Below, piece by piece: positions 8,227-16,415 of a stretch of 52,685 nucleotides of DNA (positions are counted from its first letter, which is position 1; each line of letters opens with the position of its first letter). Source of the DNA: Jeotgalibaca porci. GTDB lineage: Bacteria; Bacillota; Bacilli; Lactobacillales; Aerococcaceae. The stretch covers positions 1-52,685 of the forward strand of contig NZ_CP049890.1 of the NCBI RefSeq assembly GCF_011299095.1. Reading direction: 5' to 3'. Under the pieces are notes generated by a model. That model did not search any database and had not been told where the DNA came from. It was given only the letters and a program-made list of their open reading frames with translations. Made by a program: the position numbers and the translations under genes.

Positions 8227-8790
8227 TCAATCACGAAGTTCTTTCATTCTTCTATAAAACGTAGCTCGACTGATTCCAGTAATCTCACAAATTTCATTCA
8301 CACTCATATTTGTTGTTTTTCTCAAATGAAGGGCATGCTGAATCCCTTTATGGTGTTCGTTATATTTTTTTCTGCGTCCTTTATAAACACCTTTTCTTTT
8401 AGCTAGTTCAATACCTGCAGCTTGTTTTTCTTTAATCATTGTACGATCTAATTCAGCAAAAGCAGACATCACTGTTAAAATAAATTTGCCTGCAGGTTTA
8501 CTAGTATCTATTCCTAAATCTAAAATGTTTAAAAAGACCCCTTTTTCTTCTAAATGTTCAACTAATTCCAACAGTTGTTTTGTATTACGTCCTAAACGGT
8601 CCATACGAGCGACTACAAGCGTATCTCCTTTAACTAACATATTTAGTAGGTCATCTAACTTCTCACGCTCTAACGAAACGCCAGACACTTTTTCTGATAC
8701 AATTTTATCAACGTTAGCTGCTCTCAATTTTTCAATCTGTGTATCTAAGTTTTGGTCCAAACTTGAAACACGAGCATAACCAAATATCAT
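8227..8790 (-). CDS. Serine recombinase (resolvase/invertase family)
   Basis: This small serine recombinase cuts and rejoins DNA at a res-like site. The catalytic domain opens with GYARVSSLDQNLDTQ (Ser near residue 9), continues with VARMDRLGRNTKQLLEL and SAFAELDRTMIKEKQ, and the C-terminal helix-turn-helix contains MSVNEICEITGISRATFYRR. I chose the ATG at 8790 (187 residues) because GGAG lies eight bases upstream; the GTG at 8799 is too near it. It lies just beyond IS copy 2 and reads away from the symmetrical repeats at 8820-8877, the expected place for a res site. It is only distantly like the resolvases at 9688 and 18221. Resolution of plasmid dimers or of a lost transposon is the likely job. 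Confidence 0.9.
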   Translation of the reverse strand: MIFGYARVSSLDQNLDTQIEKLRAANVDKIVSEKVSGVSLEREKLDDLLNMLVKGDTLVVARMDRLGRNTKQLLELVEHLEEKGVFLNILDLGIDTSKPAGKFILTVMSAFAELDRTMIKEKQAAGIELAKRKGVYKGRRKKYNEHHKGIQHALHLRKTTNMSVNEICEITGISRATFYRRMKELRD

Positions 8791-8812
8791 GATAATCACT
8801 CCTTTTTATTGA

Positions 8813-8877
8813 TACATGCAAATGATACACTTGAAACCAATAAAAAGACACCCTTAATGTATGTATCATTAGGGTGT
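8813..8877. promoter_or_regulatory. Candidate res site and promoter region of the 8227-8790 recombinase
   Basis: Repeated TGATACA motifs (about 8811, 8823) are followed by an imperfect palindrome, 8848-8877, with ACACCCTTAATG at one end and CATTAGGGTGT at the other. Clustered short inverted repeats directly upstream of a serine recombinase are typical of res. Subsite structure is not resolved. Confidence 0.5.
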
Positions 8878-9022
8878 ACCCAAAAAAGACATAGACTCTA
8901 CATTGGTTTTACAACGTTTTCCATGTAGATTTAAAGTTTCTAATAAATGCAACAGCTAATTATATTTGAGTGAAACGGAGCCCTCATAATTGTGTCTTCA
9001 AAAAATTGTGTCTTCAAAAAAA

Positions 9023-9460
9023 CTAGTTCCGCTCGATACCATTTGGCATTCTTTCTATCTTTTCTTCCTCTGCGTTAGCGTCGAAAAGAAAATAATGAAA
9101 GGTATCTCTTCTGCCTTCCATCATAATTTCAGCAACGGTATCATTAAGCCATTGAATTTCAATATCTTTAGAATGAACGTCTGCCTGCCCATCTTTCACA
9201 ATATCAGCAGTAAGCTCGGAAGAAGTTGTGTCCTCTTCAATCAGAATCGTAGTGGAGGGTCCTTTTGTTGAGACTTCAATATGGTAGGTTTCCTCTGGAG
9301 AATCACTGATCAGGAGAATTTGTTTTTCAGTATAATATAAAAAAAGCTCATGGGTAAATTTGAAAACAGGAATGCTCAAAAGAAAAATTACTGAAAGAAC
9401 CATTAAAAAGAATATCCCACATCCTTGATTCGGCACATAGTCATTACGGGGACGCTTCAT
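9023..9460 (-). CDS. Membrane-anchored hypothetical protein, paralogue of 19631-20032
   Basis: This 145-residue protein has a short basic N-terminus (MKRPRNDYVPNQGCGIFF), one membrane span (about residues 15-38) and an extracytoplasmic domain with DSPEETYHIEVSTKGPSTT and DIEIQWLNDTVAEIMMEGR. About half its residues match the protein at 19631-20032, including the same N-terminal motif. It resembles small Bacillota membrane proteins of the DUF5412 kind, which I offer only as a lead. Each copy sits beside a resolvase gene of the same family, so the pair may have moved or been duplicated together. No function can be named. Confidence 0.75.
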   Translation of the reverse strand: MKRPRNDYVPNQGCGIFFLMVLSVIFLLSIPVFKFTHELFLYYTEKQILLISDSPEETYHIEVSTKGPSTTILIEEDTTSSELTADIVKDGQADVHSKDIEIQWLNDTVAEIMMEGRRDTFHYFLFDANAEEEKIERMPNGIERN

Positions 9461-9637
9461 CTTGTACCCTCCTTCGTCATAGCTATTTTAACAGAAGTTG
9501 TTTAAGGAAATTTGAATTAAACAAACCGCTGATCCTATAGGCCAGATTAGCGGTTTTAGTTTTTCTTCCAGTTTTCGTATTCATAACTTAAGAGTATTGA
9601 CTATAATTTCCCGTTCCAGTAAAATCAAGGGGTACAG

Positions 9638-9663
9638 CGGTGTCATAACTAATGGTCAAAAGT
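9638..9663. promoter_or_regulatory. Conserved block upstream of resolvase 1 (possible res subsite)
   Basis: TGTCATAACTAATGGTCA occurs here and, unchanged, upstream of the second resolvase at about 18174-18191, although the two coding regions differ in codon use. This supports a protein-binding site such as res or the resolvase promoter. Confidence 0.5.
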
Positions 9664-9687
9664 GAAATGGAAAAGACGGTGAAAAAC

Positions 9688-10257
9688 ATGAAATATGGCT
9701 ATGCACGGGTGAGCACCCGTAACCAGGACCTCGAGGGACAAATGCGCCAGCTCGAGGAGGAGCGCTGCAACCGGATCTACTTCGAGAAGATCACGGGGAC
9801 GAAGAGTGACCGCCCCGAGTTCCAGAAGCTCCTGCAGGAGATCCAGACCGGGGACACGCTGGTCGTGACCAAGCTGGACCGCTTCGCCCGCAGCACGCAG
9901 GACGCCCTGAACACGATCAAGTTCCTCTTCGAGAAAGGGGTGCGGATCAATGTCCTGAACCTAGGCGTGATTGAGAACACGTCCACCGGACGGTTGATCT
10001 TCACCATCTTCAGCGCCTTCGCGGACTTCGAGCGCGACCTGATTGTGGAGCGCACCCAGGAGGGGAAGGAGATTGCCAAGCAGAGGCCGGGCTTTAAGGA
10101 AGGGCGGCCGAAGAAGTTCTCCCAGCAGCAGATTAACCTGGCTCTGAAGCTCCTCGAGACACACTCCTACACCGAGGTGGAGAAGATGACGGGAATCAGT
10201 AAGAGCACCCTGACCCGCCATAAGAGGAAAAGAAAGTTAGAAATTTTGATACGCTGA
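9688..10257 (+). CDS. Tn3-type resolvase with anomalous high-GC codon use
   Basis: This serine resolvase has 189 residues. [18 protein letters not shown] carries the catalytic serine, [16 protein letters not shown] and [20 protein letters not shown] follow, and the C-terminal HTH has [16 protein letters not shown]. The protein is nearly the same as the resolvase at 18221-18787 (only scattered differences), yet from about 9705 to 10225 almost every third base is G or C, while its twin uses ordinary AT-rich codons. The first and last few codons are AT-rich again. The ATG at 9688 is preceded by a weak GGTG; an upstream block (GTGTCATAACTAATGGTC) is shared with the other copy and probably belongs to its res/promoter. 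Function is clear; origin is unusual. Confidence 0.92.
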   Translation: MKYGYARVSTRNQDLEGQMRQLEEERCNRIYFEKITGTKSDRPEFQKLLQEIQTGDTLVVTKLDRFARSTQDALNTIKFLFEKGVRINVLNLGVIENTSTGRLIFTIFSAFADFERDLIVERTQEGKEIAKQRPGFKEGRPKKFSQQQINLALKLLETHSYTEVEKMTGISKSTLTRHKRKRKLEILIR

Positions 10258-10826
10258 GCAGGCCAGGCCGAGAAGGACTTTCTGATTATGAAGTGACCAA
10301 AACCGCCTAGGGAGAACTACGACCATATGGTACAGCGATTGGACTGGGAGAAAATTGTCCTCACAGGTGGTTCTTAGTAGTATAGAAGAAATAGAAAATA
10401 AAAAGTCTTAATACATATAGAAGGCATTTGGAGAAATAAAATCTCCAAATGCCTTCTTTTTATCCATTCACCGTGTTGCCTACTAAAGCTCATTAGGTTT
10501 TTCGTTTATTCATTATGTGTAAAAATTTCTTGTCCACATAGGGATAGAAGGTAAAACAGGCCAGAAAACATGGAAGTTATATCAAGAAAAAAATTTCTTG
10601 CCAGCTTAACAATGAAGACCTACAAATACGCAATTGAATTATTATAGTATGCTAGTTTAATGATAGTTTACGTCTGGTTATATGTAGTAGTTAGTATGAA
10701 GTATACTTCATACTAACTGGAAAAATAATGATATATTTCTAAACGTTTTGTCTTTAAATTTCTTCTCAACTTCCTTTTCCATGTTACAATACCACTACAA
10801 GTTATTGAGCAGGAGGTTGGCTTTAG
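10258..10826. other. Intergenic region with terminator and a 26-bp perfect palindrome
   Basis: No gene is seen. A strong hairpin terminator lies at 10420-10462 (15-bp stem, T run). A perfect palindrome, TTAGTATGAAG-TATA-CTTCATACTAA, lies at 10691-10716. A weak promoter is possible near the TACAAT at about 10785, upstream of the winged-helix gene at 10827. The palindrome is well placed to be an operator or part of a replication origin. Confidence 0.7.
10420..10462 (+). terminator. Rho-independent terminator downstream of resolvase 1
   Basis: A 15-bp perfect stem (10420-10434 with 10442-10456), a short A-rich loop and a T5 tail. Confidence 0.85.
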
Positions 10827-11681
10827 ATGCACAAAAAGAAATTAAAACTGCCTTTTAACAAAGGCGAATTGAAAAAACTCGATAAGCCTGAATATATGAA
10901 AAACAATTATGCCACTTGGAGAAAATTTAGAAAAGACAGTAACGCTAATTACTACATTCTCCCTGTGGAAATGAAAAAGTATCTTCCTTTATTAAAATCG
11001 AACTCTTTGAATTTATACCTTTTCTATTGCCTGAACTCCAATAATGAAGACGGGACCTCTTGGTACTCTACCGACTCCTTGGCTAAATCTCTAGATGCCT
11101 CTACTAGATCCATTAACACCTGGAACAACGACCTAATTGATTTGGGACTTATATATAGAATTCATGACGGGAAAAAGAGCGCTACTACATTCTTACTTCC
11201 TTTATCAAACTACTTTGTCAAAGTGATTAGCCCTGATTTGAATAAGTATATTCAAACCGCCAATACAGATATAGATGGAGAATTAGTTTCCGTCATCCAC
11301 TTGTTTCAATGGAGAAAAAACTCTGAAAAAGAAGAATATGATCAACCCTACAATGTTGTTTTGCTTACATTTGAGAAAACCATACATCCTAAACAAACTA
11401 ACGGAGAGATAATTAAAAAGAAAAAATATGTGTTGCTAGAAATTGAAGAAGAGATAAAAGAATTTTCTATTTCTCTCTCCGCACAAAATTTCCAAGAAGA
11501 TATTTATTGGTTTGAGAGTCCTCTAGAAGGAAAATTACCTGCCGATATTCTCGTCAAAGGTATTGCGTTATCCACGGTATATAACCTTAAGGATAAAGAT
11601 TACAGGTACGTACTAGATACTATCGAAACCTTATCTGAAAGCATAATCCATATATCTGAGGACACAGTATTGAGAGTATAA
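10827..11681 (+). CDS. Winged-helix plasmid protein, candidate replication initiator
   Basis: I do not recognise the family with certainty. The 284-residue protein has a basic N-terminus, then a winged-helix-like region at about residues 45-115 (SLNLYLFYCLNSNNEDG, WYSTDSLAKSLDASTRSINT, LGLIYR) of the kind found at the N-terminus of RepA_N or HTH_36 proteins, and a mixed alpha/beta C-terminal half without familiar motifs. AGGAGG lies about ten bases before the ATG. It stands alone, with a long regulatory-looking region and a 26-bp palindrome upstream and the two RNA repeats of the toxin-antitoxin downstream. Because no known Rep protein is found elsewhere on this circular replicon, it is the best candidate for initiator, but a transcription regulator is equally possible. 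Confidence 0.5.
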   Translation: MHKKKLKLPFNKGELKKLDKPEYMKNNYATWRKFRKDSNANYYILPVEMKKYLPLLKSNSLNLYLFYCLNSNNEDGTSWYSTDSLAKSLDASTRSINTWNNDLIDLGLIYRIHDGKKSATTFLLPLSNYFVKVISPDLNKYIQTANTDIDGELVSVIHLFQWRKNSEKEEYDQPYNVVLLTFEKTIHPKQTNGEIIKKKKYVLLEIEEEIKEFSISLSAQNFQEDIYWFESPLEGKLPADILVKGIALSTVYNLKDKDYRYVLDTIETLSESIIHISEDTVLRV

Positions 11682-11708
11682 AAAAAGTTCCCACTAGAAG
11701 TGAGAACC

Positions 11709-11798
11709 TTGTCTTTCGATAAGCTATATTTAACGTGGCCGCTTTGCCACTATCTATCTTTCGATAAGCTATGTTTAACGTGGCTGCTTTGCCACAAT
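11709..11798 (+). ncRNA. Type III antitoxin RNA: two tandem 45-nt repeats
   Basis: Two adjacent units, 11709-11753 and 11754-11798, agree at about 40 of 45 positions. Each has a 5-bp stem GTGGC/GCCAC whose loop contains GCTT, and an upstream AAGC that can pair with that loop; this is an H-type pseudoknot, the known shape of type III antitoxin repeats. The array lies 72 bp before a TenpN/CptN-like toxin gene, the standard order. No clear promoter or T-run terminator was found, so the transcript ends are unknown. Confidence 0.75.
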
Positions 11799-11870
11799 GG
11801 GAATTGCTCTATACTCATATTAGAATAAAACTGTTAAAAAGTCAAAGAATATATCAAAAAGGAGATTTTT

Positions 11871-12350
11871 ATGGCAGGGAATAACAAAATCGAATTACGT
11901 AAACTCAAAGATTCTTTTTTTTCTGATCATGGTGATTTGAAGGAAATTATGAAAAAAGAAGAGAACAAGGTTCGAGGTTACGGATACATCAGCTGTTTGA
12001 TTGAGAAGCACCATTTTGCTATACCCTTACGCTCTTCTATTACACATCCTTACAGCTTTGTCGTAAGCACCCCTTCAGAAGCAAAGGGTGGCCACCAAGG
12101 GTTAGATTATACAAAAGCAATAATAATTGACCCTTCATACTTAGGAAGTACCTTCGTTATTCCTAATAATCAATTTGGGCGGATTTATAGAAACCAAGAA
12201 AAAATTATTGCTGATTTTTCGGAATATGTGCGTATTTATAAAGAGTTTATTTCAACAGGTGTTTTACCTGTGGAATATAAAAATGCATATAGTTTTACTA
12301 CATTAGTAAACTACCATGAGGAGTTAGGGCTACTGGTCAAATCTCACTAA
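11871..12350 (+). CDS. Type III toxin, TenpN/CptN-like endoribonuclease
   Basis: This protein is likely a ribonuclease toxin that is held inactive by, and cuts, the repeat RNA just upstream. It has 159 residues with the features I recall for the TenpN/CptN branch: an N-terminal SFFSDHGDLKEIM, the core GYGYISCLIEKHHFAIPLRS followed by ITHPYSF, GGHQGLDYTKAIIIDPSYLG, a VIPNNQFGRI strand and a C-terminal FTTLVNYHEELGL. The ATG at 11871 follows AAGGAG at seven bases. The toxin has an ordinary AT-rich codon use. The link between repeat array and toxin is strong by position and structure; exact subfamily is uncertain. It would serve plasmid maintenance, phage defence, or both. Confidence 0.78.
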   Translation: MAGNNKIELRKLKDSFFSDHGDLKEIMKKEENKVRGYGYISCLIEKHHFAIPLRSSITHPYSFVVSTPSEAKGGHQGLDYTKAIIIDPSYLGSTFVIPNNQFGRIYRNQEKIIADFSEYVRIYKEFISTGVLPVEYKNAYSFTTLVNYHEELGLLVKSH

Positions 12351-12522
12351 ACAACAGTCATAATGTATGGCGCAATCATTAAAGCGGTTCTCCACTTAAG
12401 CAGTTCCAAGAGAGAATAACGGAGCAAGAGGAGATACATTGAGCTTCTCTAAAGTATTCCGCCGATACTTAGGACCGGCCTGGTGCAAGGTCCGATTTGT
12501 CAAATCAAAAAAGTAAACCGCT
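12351..12522. other. Intergenic region without a recognised gene
   Basis: Short inverted repeat GGACC...GGTCC near 12469-12490. No convincing promoter or RNA was recognised. Confidence 0.5.
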
Positions 12523-13656
12523 GTGGTTTTATGGGGAGAAATTTGTACCCTTTCTAAAAGGAAATGGAGGAGTTCTATTATTAAAAAGGACGACTTTCTT
12601 AAGGCAGGTTCGCTGTTCTTAATTAAGAACGATGTAGAGACACTAAAGCAATTAGGCATTCATATGCAGTCGCCCGCAAGTTTAATGTTGCTTCCCTATA
12701 TTTGTTTGTGCTGCAATGAAGCCCTGAATTTTTTGGAATACAATCTAACACCTGATCAATTATCCCGGTCATCAATCAATCATACACAAGTCCGAAATAA
12801 GCTCAAACTATTCAGTGACCGCTATGGGAAATCTATCAAGCAAATAAAATTAGCGGATTCCCAACAGGATAAAGAATTTAAAAAAAAGTTGAGATTCAGG
12901 TGGATGCACTCTTGGGATGTACACTATAATCTTGGCGTTTTCTGTAATGCTGAAGGACATACTGTGGGGAACACGCAGTTGGTGAGCTTCTTACTTCAAA
13001 ACCCTTCATTTACCATAGAAGAGAACAGTCAGGGTATCTATGAATTCGCTGTTTTTCTAGGTTCAGTCCTCCAAATGATTTCTCAGGATTTAATTTCATT
13101 TGAAGCAGATCTCCAGATGAACGAGAATGAAATTTCTATGGATTGGCTCTATCGAGATTACAATACTGATAAAAACTTCAATCGCTTTCCTGATGTACAA
13201 GATGGGAAGGAACTTACACTTTTTTTATTACACCTTTTGTCGACAGTAAACTTCGTGGGATATGAGCTTCCCAAATATATAGATAGTAAAAACCCTTGGC
13301 TTCTTCGGATCAAGTATATTACCGCCTACTATGTAAATGAGAGCTTGAAACACTTAGTAAAAATGGAAGTGCCTTATAAATCTTCACTTTTGGAAGAAGT
13401 GGAGAATAGAGCTTTATTTAATAGTAGTTTTCGCAGTTGTATGATCCATTACGGATTTTATAACAAGGGAGTATGTGCAGTTAAGGATGAACATTTACAG
13501 GGAAATCCGTTTTTTGGCTTAATCGAAAGTTGCTTTGAGGGTATATCACCTGAAGATTACCAGCAGTCACTAGATAAAAAGATTCTCAGACTTTCAAAGA
13601 ATATTGAGAATATACTAGCCCTATCAATGCACCGGTTTCGCCCCTTCTCTTCCTAG
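12523..13656 (+). CDS. Hypothetical protein (about 360-377 residues)
   Basis: The family is not recognised. The protein is soluble, mostly helical, with no signal or membrane span. Visible stretches include NLTPDQLSRSSINHTQVRNK, RFRWMHSWDVHYNLGVF and GYELPKYIDSKNPWLLRIKY. The R-x4-H in RFRWMH could be read as a HEPN-type motif, but one such motif is weak evidence. The GTG at 12523 has no clear binding site; a strong GGAGGAG at about 12564-12571 is followed by ATT ATT AAA in frame, so the real start may be a non-standard ATT near 12578. It is 41 bp upstream of a membrane zinc-ribbon gene in the same direction and may form a two-gene unit with it. Confidence 0.65.
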   Translation: MVLWGEICTLSKRKWRSSIIKKDDFLKAGSLFLIKNDVETLKQLGIHMQSPASLMLLPYICLCCNEALNFLEYNLTPDQLSRSSINHTQVRNKLKLFSDRYGKSIKQIKLADSQQDKEFKKKLRFRWMHSWDVHYNLGVFCNAEGHTVGNTQLVSFLLQNPSFTIEENSQGIYEFAVFLGSVLQMISQDLISFEADLQMNENEISMDWLYRDYNTDKNFNRFPDVQDGKELTLFLLHLLSTVNFVGYELPKYIDSKNPWLLRIKYITAYYVNESLKHLVKMEVPYKSSLLEEVENRALFNSSFRSCMIHYGFYNKGVCAVKDEHLQGNPFFGLIESCFEGISPEDYQQSLDKKILRLSKNIENILALSMHRFRPFSS

Positions 13657-13697
13657 TAGTAAAACAAGTCACCTAAACTTTAGAAAGCAGGGAACTT

Positions 13698-14249
13698 ATG
13701 AAATTCATTAAAGGAGTGCTCCAAAGTGTCTTCATTCAGGTTTTATCTACCGTCTTCATTACCATTTTGGGCATAGGAACCTCTTCTGCAATTAATACAG
13801 GTAATTTTTTTAATTACCTTAGTGGGATAAGCATTCAGATATGGATACTTATCTTTATTTTTTCAATAGTAATTGTTTTCATTGCCAAATTAATCTCCAT
13901 AAATCGCGAAAATTCTGTTTACTATCCCATAATGAATGTGATTACTGATGAAAGGGAAGTTGGTAGAATATCCCATGATGGAGTTACATGGAGAGTTATG
14001 TATCCACGTATCGGAGGTTATGGCGATGAGAAAATTACCCTTTCTTATGTAACAGTTGACTATGACCCTCTCTGTCCAAAATGCCATACAGAATTAATTG
14101 AAAAAAAAGCTGTTATAGGAAGGTTTCGCTGGAAATGCCCAAACTGTAGATTTTCAAAAATAAAATTAAAAAACAGACACATGGTTGCCTTGGAAGCTAA
14201 AAAAGTTGCTCGAATGAAAATTGAAAAACAGTTAAAAAAATCTACTTAA
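13698..14249 (+). CDS. Two-span membrane protein with a C-terminal zinc ribbon
   Basis: This 183-residue protein has two membrane spans (about residues 10-30 and 45-66), then a soluble domain (EVGRISHDGVTWRVMYPRIG) and a four-cysteine zinc ribbon, CPKC and CPNC, near residues 130-150, ending in a lysine-rich tail. The zinc ribbon should be cytoplasmic with this topology. The gene follows the unknown 12523-13656 gene by 41 bp and ends before a terminator at 14306. No family name can be given. A membrane effector paired with a soluble partner would fit a defence or toxin role, but that is inference only. Confidence 0.7.
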   Translation: MKFIKGVLQSVFIQVLSTVFITILGIGTSSAINTGNFFNYLSGISIQIWILIFIFSIVIVFIAKLISINRENSVYYPIMNVITDEREVGRISHDGVTWRVMYPRIGGYGDEKITLSYVTVDYDPLCPKCHTELIEKKAVIGRFRWKCPNCRFSKIKLKNRHMVALEAKKVARMKIEKQLKKST

Positions 14250-14305
14250 ATTCTCCTTTTTAATAAATAAAAGAAGTCTTTAATAAAGAGACAACTTTTG
14301 ATACG

Positions 14306-14350
14306 AAAAATGACCACTTTCATTAAACGAAAGTAGTCATTTTATTGTGT
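14306..14350 (+). terminator. Terminator after the zinc-ribbon gene
   Basis: A hairpin of AAATGACCACTTTC with GAAAGTAGTCATTT is flanked by A and T runs; it could act in both directions. Confidence 0.75.
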
Positions 14351-14383
14351 CTCATAATCGATTGTTTTTGATACTAACTGATT

Positions 14384-14427
14384 TATAAAAATATGCCTCT
14401 AAAGTTTCCAAAACTTCAGAGGCATAT
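14384..14427 (-). terminator. Terminator after the P1B-type ATPase
   Basis: A long stem (ATATGCCTCT-AAGTTT with AAACTT-AGAGGCATAT, one mismatch) is followed on the minus strand by a T5 tract, correctly placed for the minus-strand ATPase gene. Confidence 0.75.
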
Positions 14428-14462
14428 GAAAACGAGAATTAGTTAATATTTGAAACAGGTTA

Positions 14463-16406
14463 TTAATTTTTGATAGGCTTAGAATTAGACCTTAACAATC
14501 GAAGCCCATTCAGAATAACAACCAATGTACTTCCTTCATGAATAATGACACTGATTGCAATATCCGTTAAGCCTAAGAAACTAACGACAACTAAAAAGGC
14601 AACAACGGCCATTGAAAAAATAACATTCTGCCAAATGACACGATTCATTTTCGTAGATATATTATGAGATTGTACCAATTTGGATAAATCGTTTTGCATT
14701 AAAACTAAATCCGATACCTCTACTGCCACATCGGTCCCATCTCCCATAGCGATTCCCACATCTGCGTTTACGAGAGCGGGGGCATCATTCACTCCGTCTC
14801 CAACCATGGTAACTACACCGTATTTTTCTTTTTGTTCGTCTATAATTCTGGATTTGTCTTCCGGCATGACATTCGCAATCACTTCATCTATTCCTAATTG
14901 TTTAGCGACTGCTTTACCCGTCATTTCTGAGTCACCAGTAATTAATGTGGTGTGTATGCCTTGTTCTCTGAAATAATCAATGGTTTCTTTTGCATGCTCA
15001 CTCGGAACATCCATGAGGGCAATAAGACCTATAACAGCCTCATCTACTGCTACGTATACGACCGTCTTACCTTCTGACGACCATTCATTATTTAAACGAC
15101 TATATTCATCTGAAACATCGTCAAACGAAGTCGGTTTTCCTATACGATAATTTCTCCCTTTGTAATCTCCTGTCAATCCTTTGCCGATCTGGTTTTCTAC
15201 TTCGATAGTTAGTTTATTTTTTTGCTCAAACTTTCTTAGAATAGCATCTGCTAAAGGGTGATTGGATTCTTTTTCAAGAGCTACTACGATATCAATCATG
15301 TTTTCTTCGTTCACGGAATCAGCAAAATAGTAATTGGTTACTTCAGGTTTTCCTTTAGTCAAGGTTCCTGTCTTGTCAAATGCAATGGCTTGAGTATCGG
15401 CTAATTGAGACAGGTAAGAACTACCTTTTGAAAGGACTCCTTTTTTGGCTAAATTAGAAGTCGTCGATAGCGTTGCCGAGACAGTAGCTGCTGCTAAAGC
15501 ACACGGTGAAGCTGCAACTAAAAGGACTAATCCTCTATAGACACTTTGTGACCATGTCCAATCAAGTAGAAAAGGTGCCAATAACATGAATAACGGAATG
15601 GCAATTAAAACAACTGTGACGTATTTGGGTTCAAATTTTTGGATAATACTCGCAGCTTTTGTTTGGTTATCTTGGTTCTGGTTCACTAATTGTAAAATTT
15701 TTGAAAATACTGTATCTTCGTTTTCTTTGGTGACTTTCATCGTGAAGCTACCTGTTCCATTAATTGTACTCCCGAAGACGCCATCTCCTTTGTATTTCTC
15801 TTTCGGGATACTTTCTCCATTAATAGACGACTCATCAATGGATGTAGATCCAGACAAAATGACGCCATCAATAGGTACTTGATCGCCATTCAAAACTTGA
15901 AGTTGATCTCCCACTTTTAATTCACTGACATCTACATTTTTTGTACTGCCATCAGGTAGGATTAACCGGGCAGTCGTTGGATTCATTTCGAGTAATTTCG
16001 TTATTTCTCGTTTGCTTCTTCCTTCTGCATAATCTTCCAAAAAATGTGCTCCAGAAAAAATAAGAATCAATAATGTTCCTTCCCAAAAATTCCCCATTAA
16101 AGAAGCTCCGATTGCCGCTAATCCCATTAAAATATGAGAATTAGGCATGAACTTTTTTTGGTTTTTTGAGTTCTCAATTGTTTCTCCAAGGCCTTCAAGA
16201 ACAATGACATGATACCCAGCGCTGATTGTAGCGATTGAGAATAAAATATTTCGCATTAACTGATAATCTTCATTCAAAAATAAAGCGATCACCGCTAAGG
16301 CTAAACCAATAAAGTATAAAACGATTGGCATTTTTCCGTGTTCATGGTCATGGTCGTGGTTGTGATTATGTTTTTCTTGAGATTGTTGTTCTTCGATAGT
16401 TTCCAT
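14463..16406 (-). CDS. P1B-4-type metal-exporting ATPase (CoaT/PfeT/ZosA-like)
   Basis: This heavy-metal P-type ATPase pumps divalent metal out of the cytoplasm. It starts with a His/Asp-rich tail (NHNHDHDHEHG), then membrane helices, an actuator domain with the INGES loop, SPC in the transport helix (AASPCALAAATVSA), the phosphorylation motif DKTGTLTKG, the HP motif in SNHPLADA, GDGVNDAPAL, and HEGST in the last helix. SPC plus HEG-x-T marks the P1B-4 group, linked to cobalt, zinc or ferrous iron, and separates it from CPC-type CadA. I use the ATG at 16406 (647 residues), seven bases after AGGTG. It is divergent from an SmtB-like repressor and shares operators with it, so zinc or cobalt is the likely inducer. 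Confidence 0.9.
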   Translation of the reverse strand: METIEEQQSQEKHNHNHDHDHEHGKMPIVLYFIGLALAVIALFLNEDYQLMRNILFSIATISAGYHVIVLEGLGETIENSKNQKKFMPNSHILMGLAAIGASLMGNFWEGTLLILIFSGAHFLEDYAEGRSKREITKLLEMNPTTARLILPDGSTKNVDVSELKVGDQLQVLNGDQVPIDGVILSGSTSIDESSINGESIPKEKYKGDGVFGSTINGTGSFTMKVTKENEDTVFSKILQLVNQNQDNQTKAASIIQKFEPKYVTVVLIAIPLFMLLAPFLLDWTWSQSVYRGLVLLVAASPCALAAATVSATLSTTSNLAKKGVLSKGSSYLSQLADTQAIAFDKTGTLTKGKPEVTNYYFADSVNEENMIDIVVALEKESNHPLADAILRKFEQKNKLTIEVENQIGKGLTGDYKGRNYRIGKPTSFDDVSDEYSRLNNEWSSEGKTVVYVAVDEAVIGLIALMDVPSEHAKETIDYFREQGIHTTLITGDSEMTGKAVAKQLGIDEVIANVMPEDKSRIIDEQKEKYGVVTMVGDGVNDAPALVNADVGIAMGDGTDVAVEVSDLVLMQNDLSKLVQSHNISTKMNRVIWQNVIFSMAVVAFLVVVSFLGLTDIAISVIIHEGSTLVVILNGLRLLRSNSKPIKN

Positions 16407-16415
16407 TTTTATCAC

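Noticed and set aside
9777..10221. Long minus-strand frames opposite resolvase 1
   Set aside because: They arise from the high GC3 of the resolvase gene; no start signals and no motif.
11709..11798. Two regular repeats taken as a CRISPR array
   Set aside because: The repeats are contiguous without spacers, have an internal pseudoknot and no cas genes; they fit a type III antitoxin.
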